64,000 nucleotides of DNA, taken from positions 124,001-188,000 of the forward strand of contig NZ_JAFBEX010000010.1 of the NCBI RefSeq assembly GCF_016908975.1, given 5' to 3'. This DNA comes from Neobacillus cucumis (lineage in GTDB: Bacteria > Bacillota > Bacilli > Bacillales > Cytobacillaceae). Position numbers and translations under genes: made by a program. The notes beneath the pieces are model-generated. The model worked only from the letters and a program-made list of their open reading frames with translations, was not told where the DNA came from and made no database searches. Shown piece after piece: positions 29,302 to 37,121 of this stretch. Each line of letters begins with the position of its first letter. Position 1 is the stretch's first letter.

Positions 29302-29481
29302 TTAAGGTTTTCGAACATAAGACCAAACGCGATCATCATTGGATGTCTCAGGAAACGGGTCTCCTGCTTTCAGCTTTATTTTTTTCGGGTTTGTTACATT
29401 GCTCCCTGAATCGCCAACTTCAATATAAAAGCCATTATTAGGTGCTTTTTTCCCTGGTTTAAACTGATGATTTTGTCCCAT
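29302..29481 (-). CDS. yjzC: YjzC-like small protein
   Basis: A 59-residue protein translated by hand from the minus strand. It begins MGQNHQFKPGKKAPNNGFYI and ends NDDRVWSYVRKP, with the LKAGDPFPETSN segment as in B. subtilis YjzC. A GGGGGG ribosome binding site precedes the ATG. It is soluble, of unknown function, and commonly placed near yjzD in Bacillus. Confidence 0.85.
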   Translation of the reverse strand: MGQNHQFKPGKKAPNNGFYIEVGDSGSNVTNPKKIKLKAGDPFPETSNDDRVWSYVRKP

Positions 29482-29747
29482 GCGTATCCCCCCTTTTTAA
29501 TACATTCTTATTATCTCCGTTTCATCTATGAGCATTTAAGGGATTTTTTTCAAATTCAACACTTTTCGACAATATTTCCTGGGTAATGACCTAACCATTA
29601 GTTTATGACGATTATATGAATTTATTCTACAAATATTGATAATTATTCTTTGTAAACAATATAATTATAGTATAATCTAACAAATCTAATTAACCATGTC
29701 TTGCATTTTTTGGGAAAATTAATTTGTTCCTTAAAGGTGGTTATCGT

Positions 29748-30440
29748 ATGCAGTCGGTAAAAGAAATGCCTGTAACGTTGTCACGTCTTTTTGAGACCGT
29801 TCACCATATAAAAAAAATGGAAAAAGGGACATTTCTATTCCGAGAAGGTTCTCAGGCTGATGAAATGTATATTGTGCAGAGTGGGATTCTTCAAGTAAGC
29901 AAAATCATACCTGATGGAAGAGAGCTCACGATTAGAATGTGTTCCAAAGGTGATTTTGTGGGTGAATTAAATTTATTTTCCCCTTCTTCTCGCTATTTAC
30001 TAAGTGCCCGAGTGGCAGAAAGTGGTGAAGTCGCTGTTATTATGAAGGATGTCTTAGAGGAGAAGCTTTCTCAGGACCTGGCCCTGTCATTTGAATTCAT
30101 TCAATGGATGAGTCTGCAATTTCGAAAAACACAAACCAAATTTCGAGATCTAGTTCTTCATGGTAAAAAAGGGGCTTTATATTCAACCCTCATTCGGATT
30201 AGTAATAGTTATGGTATCAGAACCACTAAAGGAATATTAGTTGAATTACCTTTTACGAATCAAGAGCTAGCCAATTTCTGCGGCACTTCTCGTGAAGTGG
30301 TCAATCGGCTCCTTAGTGAATTAAGAAAGTCGGGTATTATTTCTATCGATAAAGGATCAATTACCATTCATGATTTAGACTATATAAAAAAGGAAATCGA
30401 CTGTGAGGATTGTCCAGTTGAGATATGTAAAGTAGATTAA
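29748..30440 (+). CDS. fnr: Anaerobic regulator Fnr (paralogue 1)
   Basis: A CRP/FNR-family transcription factor of 230 residues. The cyclic-nucleotide-like beta barrel spans about residues 20-110, then the dimer helix, then the helix-turn-helix GTSREVVNRLLSEL with CRP-like Arg/Glu/Arg contacts. The C-terminal cluster C219-x2-C222-x4-C227 plus D134 in KFRDLVLHGKKG reproduces the three-Cys/one-Asp [4Fe-4S] ligand set known for B. subtilis Fnr. The ATG at 29748 follows AAAGGTGG. Near ywiC, as in B. subtilis. It should activate TGTGA-N6-TCACA promoters when oxygen is low. Confidence 0.93.
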   Translation: MQSVKEMPVTLSRLFETVHHIKKMEKGTFLFREGSQADEMYIVQSGILQVSKIIPDGRELTIRMCSKGDFVGELNLFSPSSRYLLSARVAESGEVAVIMKDVLEEKLSQDLALSFEFIQWMSLQFRKTQTKFRDLVLHGKKGALYSTLIRISNSYGIRTTKGILVELPFTNQELANFCGTSREVVNRLLSELRKSGIISIDKGSITIHDLDYIKKEIDCEDCPVEICKVD

Positions 30441-30462
30441 AAAATTATCATCATGACTGATC

Positions 30463-30501
30463 AGGCTGTCGAAAAAAAACGTTCGATAGCCTTTTATTTT
30501 A
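30463..30501 (+). terminator. Terminator of fnr paralogue 1
   Basis: AGGCTGTCGAA/TTCGATAGCCT hairpin followed by TTTTATTTTATTT. Confidence 0.85.
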
Positions 30502-30560
30502 TTTACTCTCTTAAATAATTTACCGAGTTAATTTGTATAATATTGGCTCTTCAAAATGTC

Positions 30561-30886
30561 TGTTGATTGGCGCTCCAGGCACTTCGCTTTCCGCGGGCGT
30601 GCCGGGGAGCCTCCTCATCGCTTCGCTGAGGGCACTGAAAAAGTGCTTTTCTGTTTAATAATGAAATTTCCGAATAACCTAATCCCTAAATTACACCGTT
30701 TTTCAATATCAAAGTGGGAGAATTCAATCTATTTTACCCCTAATTATAAACTTGAAGTGGGGATGGATTTTTCAGAAATTAGTTTTGCATAAAATTTCTC
30801 AGACTTTTTCAGTGGCCTCTGCGTAAGCACCGAGGAGGCTTCAGGACCTCCCCGCGGAAAGCGAGTGCCCGTAGCGGAAATCAACA
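30561..30886. repeat. Palindromic GC-rich repeat family B, copy 2 (interrupted)
   Basis: Ends TGTTGATTGGCGCTCCAGGC and GTAGCGGAAATCAACA, with inner GCTTTCCGCGGGCGTGCC and CCTCCCCGCGGAAAGC arms that pair. Same family as 3964-4298 and 34771-35022. It is interrupted by the 192-bp element at 30628-30819. Confidence 0.85.
30628..30819. mobile_element. 192-bp MITE-like element, copy 2
   Basis: Same length and terminal repeats as 4034-4225 but inverted. Both ends match copy 1 through GAGGCCACTGAAAAAGT. No clear target duplication remains here. The interior is AT-rich with no meaningful frame. Confidence 0.8.
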
Positions 30887-30906
30887 GGCCCATTTAGATT
30901 CTGTTA

Positions 30907-30971
30907 AAATAAAAATTGCCGAGAAAAAACACCCTTTCTCGACAATCTGAATCGGTCATGATGACCGATTT
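30907..30971 (-). terminator. Double-hairpin terminator of ywiC
   Basis: On the minus strand AATCGGTCAT/ATGACCGATT is followed by TTGTCGAGAAA/TTTCTCGGCAA and TTTTTATTTT. Confidence 0.85.
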
Positions 30972-30972
30972 T

Positions 30973-31701
30973 TTAATTTAATATAACTATTTGAATGGCA
31001 AGGATTGTAAAGATGATCGCCGAATTAATGATTTCATAAACACCAATTTGCAGTGGTGATAATTTCTTGCCATAGAAAAAGTAGGCACGAAGTAAGCTTG
31101 GAATGAAGGCAATCGCTGCAATCCAAAATCCGCTCATAAACCACAAAGCCACTACAAACAAATGATATAACCATGAAAGCCATTTAAAGCGAGTATTTTT
31201 CTTTTCTCTAATCATCGTTTTAACATAGAAGGTACAGCCTATGAAAAATAATACAGATGTTAAAAATGGAAAAATCAAGGTCTCTAGATTAACAATCCCC
31301 CTCCCTAAATAACAGGAGGCTAATCCGGCAATTGAAAATGCAAAGATCGCACTCAAATCATTCATAAATGCACGGTCTTTATTTCTTGCTGTATAAAAAG
31401 CATTGACCGCAAAAAATGGAAGCATGAAAAGACCAAAGAAAATAATAGAAGGTCTTTTGAGAAGCGGGAACAACAACAGCAATAATGCTGGGACCAGATA
31501 AAAGATCGTCCATTTTGTATAAAATTGTATTCTTTTCTTTTTAAATAATAAGAGCATTGGATAGGTCGCAAAATATAAGAGAATCCATCCTGCAAAGAAT
31601 GGTATATCCTGCCAAACAAATCCACCTTTTAAAACACCAAGCCAAAAAGGGAGAATTAGCATTGCCCATGCACCATGCTGTTTCGGTAAAAATAATTTCA
31701 T
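30973..31701 (-). CDS. ywiC: YwiC-like membrane protein
   Basis: A polytopic membrane protein of 242 residues with about seven or eight hydrophobic segments. It begins MKLFLPKQHGAWAMLILPFW, the conserved opening of the YwiC family. In B. subtilis ywiC lies beside fnr, as here, and is induced anaerobically. The ATG at 31701 follows AAGGAG. Two Fnr-type boxes lie upstream, each correctly spaced from a -10. Its biochemical function is unknown. Confidence 0.9.
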   Translation of the reverse strand: MKLFLPKQHGAWAMLILPFWLGVLKGGFVWQDIPFFAGWILLYFATYPMLLLFKKKRIQFYTKWTIFYLVPALLLLLFPLLKRPSIIFFGLFMLPFFAVNAFYTARNKDRAFMNDLSAIFAFSIAGLASCYLGRGIVNLETLIFPFLTSVLFFIGCTFYVKTMIREKKNTRFKWLSWLYHLFVVALWFMSGFWIAAIAFIPSLLRAYFFYGKKLSPLQIGVYEIINSAIIFTILAIQIVILN

Positions 31702-31757
31702 CTTTCTCACTCCTTTTTCATCTTAGCCTTACTATAAAAGACCTGTATCGAAAAAAA

Positions 31758-31773
31758 AGTGAAGAGAATCACA
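31758..31773 (-). promoter_or_regulatory. Fnr box, proximal promoter of ywiC
   Basis: TGTGATTCTCTTCACT on the minus strand, one mismatch to TGTGA-N6-TCACA. Its centre is 29.5 bp from a TATAGT -10 (31731-31736), which places it at about -41.5: a class II activation layout with a short leader to the ATG at 31701. Confidence 0.75.
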
Positions 31774-31779
31774 TAAATT

Positions 31780-31951
31780 ATGAAAAAAAAAAGGCAATTT
31801 CCCTCTTTGCTCTTTCAGATTTGAATAGAAATACAGAGAACCATTCAGGTTAGGTGTAACAATAATCCTCTCTAGAGTATTTACACTGTGAATGAAGCCT
31901 GCATTTCTGCTTCAAAATCCTTGTACCTATATTAACAAACAATAACCCCTG
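31780..31951 (-). ncRNA. Candidate Fnr-driven leader or small RNA upstream of ywiC
   Basis: A TATAAT at 31957-31962 on the minus strand lies 30.5 bp from an Fnr-type box, so transcription should start near 31951. About 170 nt downstream comes a weak hairpin (AAAGAGG/CCTTTTT) with a ten-T run at 31772-31781, before the second ywiC promoter. No open frame longer than a few codons is seen. It could be a small RNA or simply a long ywiC leader. Confidence 0.4.
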
Positions 31952-31984
31952 TCTATATTATACTGACAACCAAAATGTTAAAGC

Positions 31985-32000
31985 TGTGATAAAAGTAACA
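31985..32000 (-). promoter_or_regulatory. Fnr box, distal promoter upstream of ywiC
   Basis: TGTTACTTTTATCACA on the minus strand, one mismatch to TGTGA-N6-TCACA, 30.5 bp from the centre to a consensus TATAAT at 31957-31962. Confidence 0.65.
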
Positions 32001-32015
32001 CATTTGACAATTTTA

Positions 32016-32558
32016 TTAACTTTTTTCATCATTCCTATGAACATGGTCCTTAATAAAGTTAGCTGTCCAATTAATTACTTCGGTATCATGAATAGAGAAG
32101 AAAGGATAGTCTTCAACCATTAACGGAAATAAATCTTCTTTCCAAACAGCCACTGCCTGAATATTGTTTAACGAAGTTAATAAAGGTAAATCATCTAAAT
32201 CTCTTAACAAAAGGAGTTTGGGAAAGTTCACCTGTTTATACCCTTCGACTAAAATAACATCAGCTTGAAAGTATTTTAGAAGATCCAGTTGTTTTTCAAG
32301 GCTTACGTTAAGGTTGTCAACTTGAAGAATCATTCTTCCAGCGCCTTCAACAATAGAGGCAATTGCACCTGAACGAAGATACAATGAAGAGTCTTTTTCC
32401 TCCATGACTGCCGGTTTTCCTCCATGCCCATGATGTTTAATTGTGACAGGTTTTAAACCTTGTTCTGTAAGTGTTTGAATTAATTTGATTATTGTCGTGG
32501 TCTTCCCACTATTTTGATATCCTACCACTTGAAAAATAAATGGTTTTACCAAGGCCAC
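32016..32558 (-). CDS. mobB: Molybdopterin-guanine dinucleotide biosynthesis protein MobB
   Basis: A P-loop GTPase-like protein of 180 residues assisting molybdenum cofactor maturation. Walker A is GYQNSGKTT at residues 13-21, followed by TIKHHGHGG with the histidines common in MobB. It overlaps moeA by 13 bp, so the two are translationally coupled. mobA is not in this window. Confidence 0.93.
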   Translation of the reverse strand: MALVKPFIFQVVGYQNSGKTTTIIKLIQTLTEQGLKPVTIKHHGHGGKPAVMEEKDSSLYLRSGAIASIVEGAGRMILQVDNLNVSLEKQLDLLKYFQADVILVEGYKQVNFPKLLLLRDLDDLPLLTSLNNIQAVAVWKEDLFPLMVEDYPFFSIHDTEVINWTANFIKDHVHRNDEKS

Positions 32559-33811
32559 ACACTTCCGACCTGATCTTCAAGCAGCAGTACCTCGACTTCA
32601 GTCCCTGCCTGGAATCCTCTTGTACCCCCAGGAAGAATAATGAGTGAATTAGCTCCAGCTAAACTCATGATAATATTTGATTTATCTAAACCACTAGGTG
32701 TTGATTTTAACCTTCCTTCCTCAATAAAGGTGCTGCTTCGAACTAATCTTGTGAACGGATTTGCCTTAGGAAAATCAACTTCAAGCACTGCCTTTTCTTT
32801 CCGCAAGTGAGGTTTAGTAGAAAAAGCTTGCGTCCGTATTATGGGCCTTGCAAACAGTTCAAATCCAACATAACAAGCGGAAGGATTACCAGATAGCCCA
32901 AAAAGGATTTTTCCATTATACACTGCAACAGTAGTGACACTTCCCGGACGCATTGCTACTTTATTAAATAGTACTTCAGCACCTAATTTCTGATAAATAG
33001 CCGGCAGGTAATCATAATCACCAACAGATACCCCCCCGGTTGTAAGCAATATATCTACCTCTGCTAAAGCTTTTTTAACCGATTCAAAACATGTATCAAA
33101 CACATCTGGCAGCTTTCCATAATATTGGACAATTCCCCCTGCCCGTTCAATTTGAGCAGCAATCATATAAGAATTACTGTTGCGAATTTTACCAGGCTCT
33201 AATTCCTCGTCCACTTCTAACAATTCAGTACCTGTAGCAAACAGACCAATCACCGGCTTTTTTGCCACAGGTACTTTATCATAACCAAAGGTAGCCAGCA
33301 TCGCTTGTATTCCTGGGTTAATTAGAGTTCCTTTTTCAACGAGTACTTCACCCTTTTTTGCATCTTCCCCTATAAAAGAAACATTTGTACCCTTGTCTAT
33401 TTTTCTTTTGATGGACATAAACGGATTTCCATCTTTTTCATAGGTTTTAGTTACTTCAAACATGACAACTGCATCTGCACCATTTGGCATCATAGCACCT
33501 GTCATGATCCGAACCGCCTGTTTTTCCCCGACTAATCGATTGGAGACCATTCCAGCACCAATATGGTCAATTACTTCAAATTCAACTGGATTAGATTGGG
33601 AAGCTTCTACAGTATCGACTGAACGAACGGCAAATCCATCATATGGTGCTCTGTCGAAGTGGGGAACATTGCTGGTAGCAATAAGATCTTCTGATAAAAA
33701 TCTTCCATAGCTTTCATTTATTGAAACGTATTCTATACTCCCCTTTAATCGATAGTTCATAATTTGACTTACTGCTTCACCAATTGGAATTGGATTTCTT
33801 TTTTCTACCAA
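32546..33811 (-). CDS. moeA: Molybdopterin molybdenumtransferase MoeA
   Basis: Inserts molybdenum into adenylylated molybdopterin; about 421 residues. Typical segments are PHFDRAPYDGFAVRS, RIMTGAMMPNGADAVV and the MoCF-binding core LLTTGGVSVGDYD. The TTG at 33811 (nine bases after GGAG) gives the usual start MVEKRNPIPIGEAV; the ATG at 33820 is almost on top of the ribosome binding site. A promoter with TATAAT and an Fnr half-site lies upstream. Operon moeA-mobB. Confidence 0.93.
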   Translation of the reverse strand: MVEKRNPIPIGEAVSQIMNYRLKGSIEYVSINESYGRFLSEDLIATSNVPHFDRAPYDGFAVRSVDTVEASQSNPVEFEVIDHIGAGMVSNRLVGEKQAVRIMTGAMMPNGADAVVMFEVTKTYEKDGNPFMSIKRKIDKGTNVSFIGEDAKKGEVLVEKGTLINPGIQAMLATFGYDKVPVAKKPVIGLFATGTELLEVDEELEPGKIRNSNSYMIAAQIERAGGIVQYYGKLPDVFDTCFESVKKALAEVDILLTTGGVSVGDYDYLPAIYQKLGAEVLFNKVAMRPGSVTTVAVYNGKILFGLSGNPSACYVGFELFARPIIRTQAFSTKPHLRKEKAVLEVDFPKANPFTRLVRSSTFIEEGRLKSTPSGLDKSNIIMSLAGANSLIILPGGTRGFQAGTEVEVLLLEDQVGSVWPW

Positions 33812-33906
33812 TAAAATCATCTCCTGCCTAAAAAGGGTAAATTTGCTGATTATGTATTGGATTATAACAGCTTGTATTCATTATAAGTCTATAGAAAACT
33901 TGAAAA

Positions 33907-33922
33907 CGTATCAAATGTCACA
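33907..33922 (-). promoter_or_regulatory. Possible Fnr half-site upstream of moeA
   Basis: TGTGACATTTGATACG on the minus strand has a perfect upstream half and a poor downstream half. Its centre is 29.5 bp from TATAAT (33880-33885), the same spacing as the better boxes. Confidence 0.4.
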
Positions 33923-33949
33923 ATTAATTAAGAAAAAACATAGCCCTAG

Positions 33950-33965
33950 TGTGATGCAGGTCACC
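33950..33965 (+). promoter_or_regulatory. Fnr box upstream of ric
   Basis: TGTGATGCAGGTCACC, one mismatch to TGTGA-N6-TCACA, centred 29.5 bp before a TATGAT -10 (33987-33992), giving a predicted start near 33999, 34 bp ahead of the ric ATG. Confidence 0.78.
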
Positions 33966-34032
33966 TAATATATTTACGATTTGCATTATGATTAGGTCAG
34001 AAAAGATTTATATGATCTTAGGAGGAATTAAT

Positions 34033-34731
34033 ATGACATTTACCATAACAGCAAATTCACTAGTTAGAGATATAGTAAACGAACTTCCAAAAGCAAGTGA
34101 CCTTTTTAAGAAGAACCGCATCGATTTTTGCTGTGGTGGAAACATCCCATTATCACAAGCTGCAGCACAAAACGGGCTTTCCCTTGATAATATTTTAGAA
34201 GAATTAAAACTTGTATTTGAAAAGTATGAAAACACAGAGAAAAATGTAGAAGTGTGGACAGACTCAGATTCCCATACGATTATTGATCATGTTATAACAA
34301 ATTATCATCGTGTTTCTGAGGAAGAGTTGGCGCTTCTTAGCCCATATGTAACCAAGGTTGCACGTGTGCATGGCGAACATCATCCGGAACTTATTAAAAT
34401 GAATGAACTTTTTTATGAGTTCAAAAAAGAATTGCTAGACCATATGTCTAAAGAAGAAGAAATTGTGTTCCCGCTTATTAAGCAGCTTGCAGATGGCACT
34501 TCTCCAAATCCTGAGGAAGCAATAAAGCTGATTGTCGAGCTTGAAAAAGAACATGACCATGCTGGGGAGATTTTACGACAAATCCGTGCCGTAACGTCTG
34601 ATTATACCCTTCCATTGGATGCATGTGGTACTTACCGTTTAGTATTTGCTCGTCTTGAGGCGTTAGAAGGTTTAACATTCATGCATGTCCATCTTGAAAA
34701 TAATATTTTATTTCCAAGATATGTTCAATAA
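34033..34731 (+). CDS. ric: Iron-sulfur cluster repair di-iron protein (Ric/ScdA)
   Basis: A 232-residue protein that repairs iron-sulfur clusters after oxidative or nitrosative damage. The N-terminal DUF542 domain has FKKNRIDFCCGG. The C-terminal hemerythrin-like domain supplies di-iron ligands (DHVITNYH, HGEHHPEL, HMSKEEEIVFP, EHDHAGEIL, HVHLENNILFPR). The ATG at 34033 follows GGAGG; the longer frame starts before the promoter-proximal leader ends. Fnr box upstream. Sits among anaerobic genes. Confidence 0.95.
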   Translation: MTFTITANSLVRDIVNELPKASDLFKKNRIDFCCGGNIPLSQAAAQNGLSLDNILEELKLVFEKYENTEKNVEVWTDSDSHTIIDHVITNYHRVSEEELALLSPYVTKVARVHGEHHPELIKMNELFYEFKKELLDHMSKEEEIVFPLIKQLADGTSPNPEEAIKLIVELEKEHDHAGEILRQIRAVTSDYTLPLDACGTYRLVFARLEALEGLTFMHVHLENNILFPRYVQ

Positions 34732-34739
34732 TTCAGACC

Positions 34740-34769
34740 AACCCGCTTTTTATAAGCGGGTATTTTTTT
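34740..34769 (+). terminator. Terminator of ric
   Basis: ACCCGCTT/AAGCGGGT stem with T-run ATTTTTTTAT. Confidence 0.9.
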
Positions 34770-34770
34770 A

Positions 34771-35022
34771 TAGGCTGTGTAAAACATGAATGTTGATTTC
34801 CGCTGCAGGCGCTCAGCAAACCCGCGGGCGTGCCGGGGAGCCTCCTCGACGCTGAAAGCGTCTGCGGGGTCTCCCCTTCCCCGTACTCCCGCAGGACATT
34901 GAAATTCTTCCTCGAGTCCGCCCACGCACGAAGAAAATGCGATAGCATTTTCGAGGAGTCGAGCGCCTTCCGCTCCAATCAACATTGTTTCAAAATCAAC
35001 AATTGCCTTTAACACAGCCTAT
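34771..35022. repeat. Palindromic GC-rich repeat family B, copy 3 (no MITE)
   Basis: Outermost arms TAGGCTGTGT / ACACAGCCTA, then AATGTTGATTTCCGCTGCAGG / GAGCGCCTTCCGCTCCAATC, then GCGGGGTCTCC blocks. The centre carries a different hairpin, CGAAGAAAATGCG/ CGCATTTTC-like, in place of the 192-bp element. It lies between the ric and moaA terminators. Confidence 0.8.
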
Positions 35023-35050
35023 AAAAAAACTCTCTTTTTAAAAGAGAGTT
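35022..35050 (-). terminator. Terminator of moaA
   Basis: AACTCTCTTTT/AAAAGAGAGTT stem with seven T on the minus strand; overlaps the moaA stop codon. Confidence 0.85.
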
Positions 35051-36065
35051 AACCGCCGATATAGGACATTTCAATTTTTTTACGATTTTTATTGGTTTCT
35101 GCTGTCCTTTCATCAGAATATCGATCATCTCGGCCATTCCATATTGCGGTAATTCGTTCAACTAATTGTTCATCAGTTGCTCCATTCCTCATGAAATTCC
35201 GTATATCATGACCATTCCCATTGAATAAACAGGTGAAAATTTGCCCATTAGCCGATAGCCTTGAGCGAGTGCAACTTGAGCAGAAAGACTCAGATACAGA
35301 TGTTATAAAGCCAACATTTACATCCTTATCTTTATATTTGTACAGTTTAGCCACTTCACCAAAGTATGCAGGACCAACTGGTTCAAGCTCAAATTCTTCG
35401 TTTAATAAATGAAAGATTTGTCTTTTGGTTATAACATCATCCATTTTCCAGCCGTTCGTTGAACCTACGTCCATAAATTCAATATAGCGTAATTCTAAGC
35501 CCTGTTCTTTACAAAACTTGGCCATTGGGATAATTTCCGTATCATTTAAGCCCTTTTTTACCACCATATTAATTTTGACCCCGAGACCTGCCTGTTTAGC
35601 TGCCTCTATCCCCTCCAATACTGGAGCGGTTCCGATTCCTCGACCGTTTATTTGACCAAACAATTCATCATTTAATGTATCTAGGCTGACATTTACTCGT
35701 TTCAAACCAGCCGCCTTCAATTCATTGGCCAATTTTGGCAATAGTACTCCATTGGTTGTTAACCCGATATCACTGAGACCTTTAATGGCGGAAAGTTTTT
35801 CAACAAGATGGGGGAGATCCTTACGAAGAAGTGGTTCTCCACCCGTCAGACGTATTTTTTCTACACCTAAACGAACAAATATTTTTCCTAAACGTTCAAT
35901 TTCCTCATAAGTTAATAAGGCACTTCGTGGAAGAAATTCAAAATCAGGACCAAACTTCTCCGCAGGCATACAGTATTGACAGCGAAAATTACATCTGTCA
36001 ATGACAGAGATTCTCAAATCATGCATAGGTCTATTTAATTTATCTTTAATAATGTTTTTTTCCAT
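35049..36065 (-). CDS. moaA: GTP 3',8-cyclase MoaA (molybdenum cofactor)
   Basis: A radical SAM enzyme of 338 residues that converts GTP to the cyclic precursor of molybdopterin. The radical cluster is [10 protein letters not shown] motif LTGGEPLL, the C-terminal second cluster [14 protein letters not shown] then CLF. It ends with paired glycines (YIGG), which MoaA requires. A TTGTTA-N17-TATAAA promoter lies upstream. moaB, C, D and E are not in the window, so they must be elsewhere. Confidence 0.96.
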   Translation of the reverse strand: MEKNIIKDKLNRPMHDLRISVIDRCNFRCQYCMPAEKFGPDFEFLPRSALLTYEEIERLGKIFVRLGVEKIRLTGGEPLLRKDLPHLVEKLSAIKGLSDIGLTTNGVLLPKLANELKAAGLKRVNVSLDTLNDELFGQINGRGIGTAPVLEGIEAAKQAGLGVKINMVVKKGLNDTEIIPMAKFCKEQGLELRYIEFMDVGSTNGWKMDDVITKRQIFHLLNEEFELEPVGPAYFGEVAKLYKYKDKDVNVGFITSVSESFCSSCTRSRLSANGQIFTCLFNGNGHDIRNFMRNGATDEQLVERITAIWNGRDDRYSDERTAETNKNRKKIEMSYIGG

Positions 36066-36368
36066 TTATATCAACTCCATTAAAATGACAGGAAGCTTTA
36101 TATGATATAGTGTAACGGATAACAAAGGATTAGACTGTTACTTTATTCACTATTAGATTACATTTTAGCTAATCTAATCTTAACAGATGTTACTAAATGA
36201 AGAAACGTTTGTTTTTGGTCACAACAAGCCATATTTCAAAAAAGCTTATAGGTTTTCACTATATTGTCATTGTTTACTTCGTTATCGGAATCAGTCTTAA
36301 GATACAATGAGTTTAACAACCTAAAATTAGGACTTTGACTCGTTATTTTTAATGAAGAGGTGAATGAA
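36066..36368. other. Divergent intergenic region moaA / fnr paralogue 2
   Basis: 303 bp. It contains a moaA promoter (TTGTTA and TATAAA on the minus strand), a nested inverted repeat at 36135-36186 (TTAGATTA/TAATCTAA within CTGTTA/TAACAG, no T-run), and a TGTGA half-site (36219-36223, minus strand) with no suitable -10. Confidence 0.65.
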
Positions 36369-37067
36369 ATGACTCTGAGTATGAAACCCACACATTCCAT
36401 TGAAATAAAAGAATTGCTAGTCTTTGCGGATCGGAAATTTAAAAGTGAGAGAGGAACCTTTCTTTTTCAAGAAGGGATGGTGGCAGAGGAGCTCTACATT
36501 ATTCTTTCCGGCAAAATTCAAATCAGTAAAATTACATCGGACGGTCGGGAACTTTCCTTAAGAATTTGCGGTGCAAATGATATCTGCGGCGAATTAACAT
36601 TATTCACAAACGATCCGAGATATTTATTAAGTGCAAAAGTGCTGGAGGAAGGCGAAGTTGTCGCCATAAAAAAAGATGTTATCGAAACTGAGATTTTTCA
36701 AAATAGTAAGTTAGCGTTGGAATTCATGAAATGGATGAGTGATCACTTCCGTAAAACTCAAACCAAATTTCGTGATCTTGTCTTAAATGGTAAACGAGGA
36801 GCCTTATTCTCCACACTTATAAGGATGACAAATAGTTATGGCATCCAAAAAGGTGAGGAAATCTTAATTGATCTCCCTTTAACGAATCAAGAACTTGCTA
36901 ACTTTTGTGGTACCTCCCGTGAAAGTACCAATCGAATTTTAAGTGAATTAAAAAAAGATAAAATTATTTCTGTAAAAAAAGGCAAGATTTCTATTTTAAA
37001 CTTGCAATATTTAAAGGATGAAATTGGCTGCGAAAACTGTTCAGCGGTATATTGCAATATAGAATAA
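36369..37067 (+). CDS. Anaerobic regulator Fnr (paralogue 2)
   Basis: A second CRP/FNR-family regulator of 232 residues, similar to the one at 29748 throughout, with the helix-turn-helix GTSRESTNRILSEL. The C-terminal cluster CENCSAVYC keeps the C-x2-C-x4-C spacing, and the Asp in KFRDLVLNGKRG is kept. It is thus predicted to bind a [4Fe-4S] cluster and to sense oxygen. The ATG at 36369 follows GAGGTGA; an in-frame GTG at 36360 is less likely. Which paralogue is the orthologue of B. subtilis Fnr cannot be settled here. Confidence 0.9.
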   Translation: MTLSMKPTHSIEIKELLVFADRKFKSERGTFLFQEGMVAEELYIILSGKIQISKITSDGRELSLRICGANDICGELTLFTNDPRYLLSAKVLEEGEVVAIKKDVIETEIFQNSKLALEFMKWMSDHFRKTQTKFRDLVLNGKRGALFSTLIRMTNSYGIQKGEEILIDLPLTNQELANFCGTSRESTNRILSELKKDKIISVKKGKISILNLQYLKDEIGCENCSAVYCNIE

Positions 37068-37079
37068 TAGGTAGGATTG

Positions 37080-37115
37080 AAGGCTGTCTCTTTACCCGAG
37101 TCAGCCTTTTTTTAT
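37080..37115 (+). terminator. Terminator of fnr paralogue 2
   Basis: AAGGCTG/CAGCCTT stem with TTTTTTT; also faces the radical SAM gene. Confidence 0.75.
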
Positions 37116-37121
37116 GCCACT

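Noticed and set aside
33899-33913. Possible cre site upstream of moeA (TTGAAAACGTATCAA)
   Set aside because: One mismatch in the conserved CA end and it overlaps the promoter -35 region; not enough to claim CcpA control.
34725-35015. Overlapping minus-strand frames of about 90 codons over repeat B3
   Set aside because: They follow the palindromic repeat, and similar peptides appear at other repeat copies, so they reflect the repeat and not a gene.
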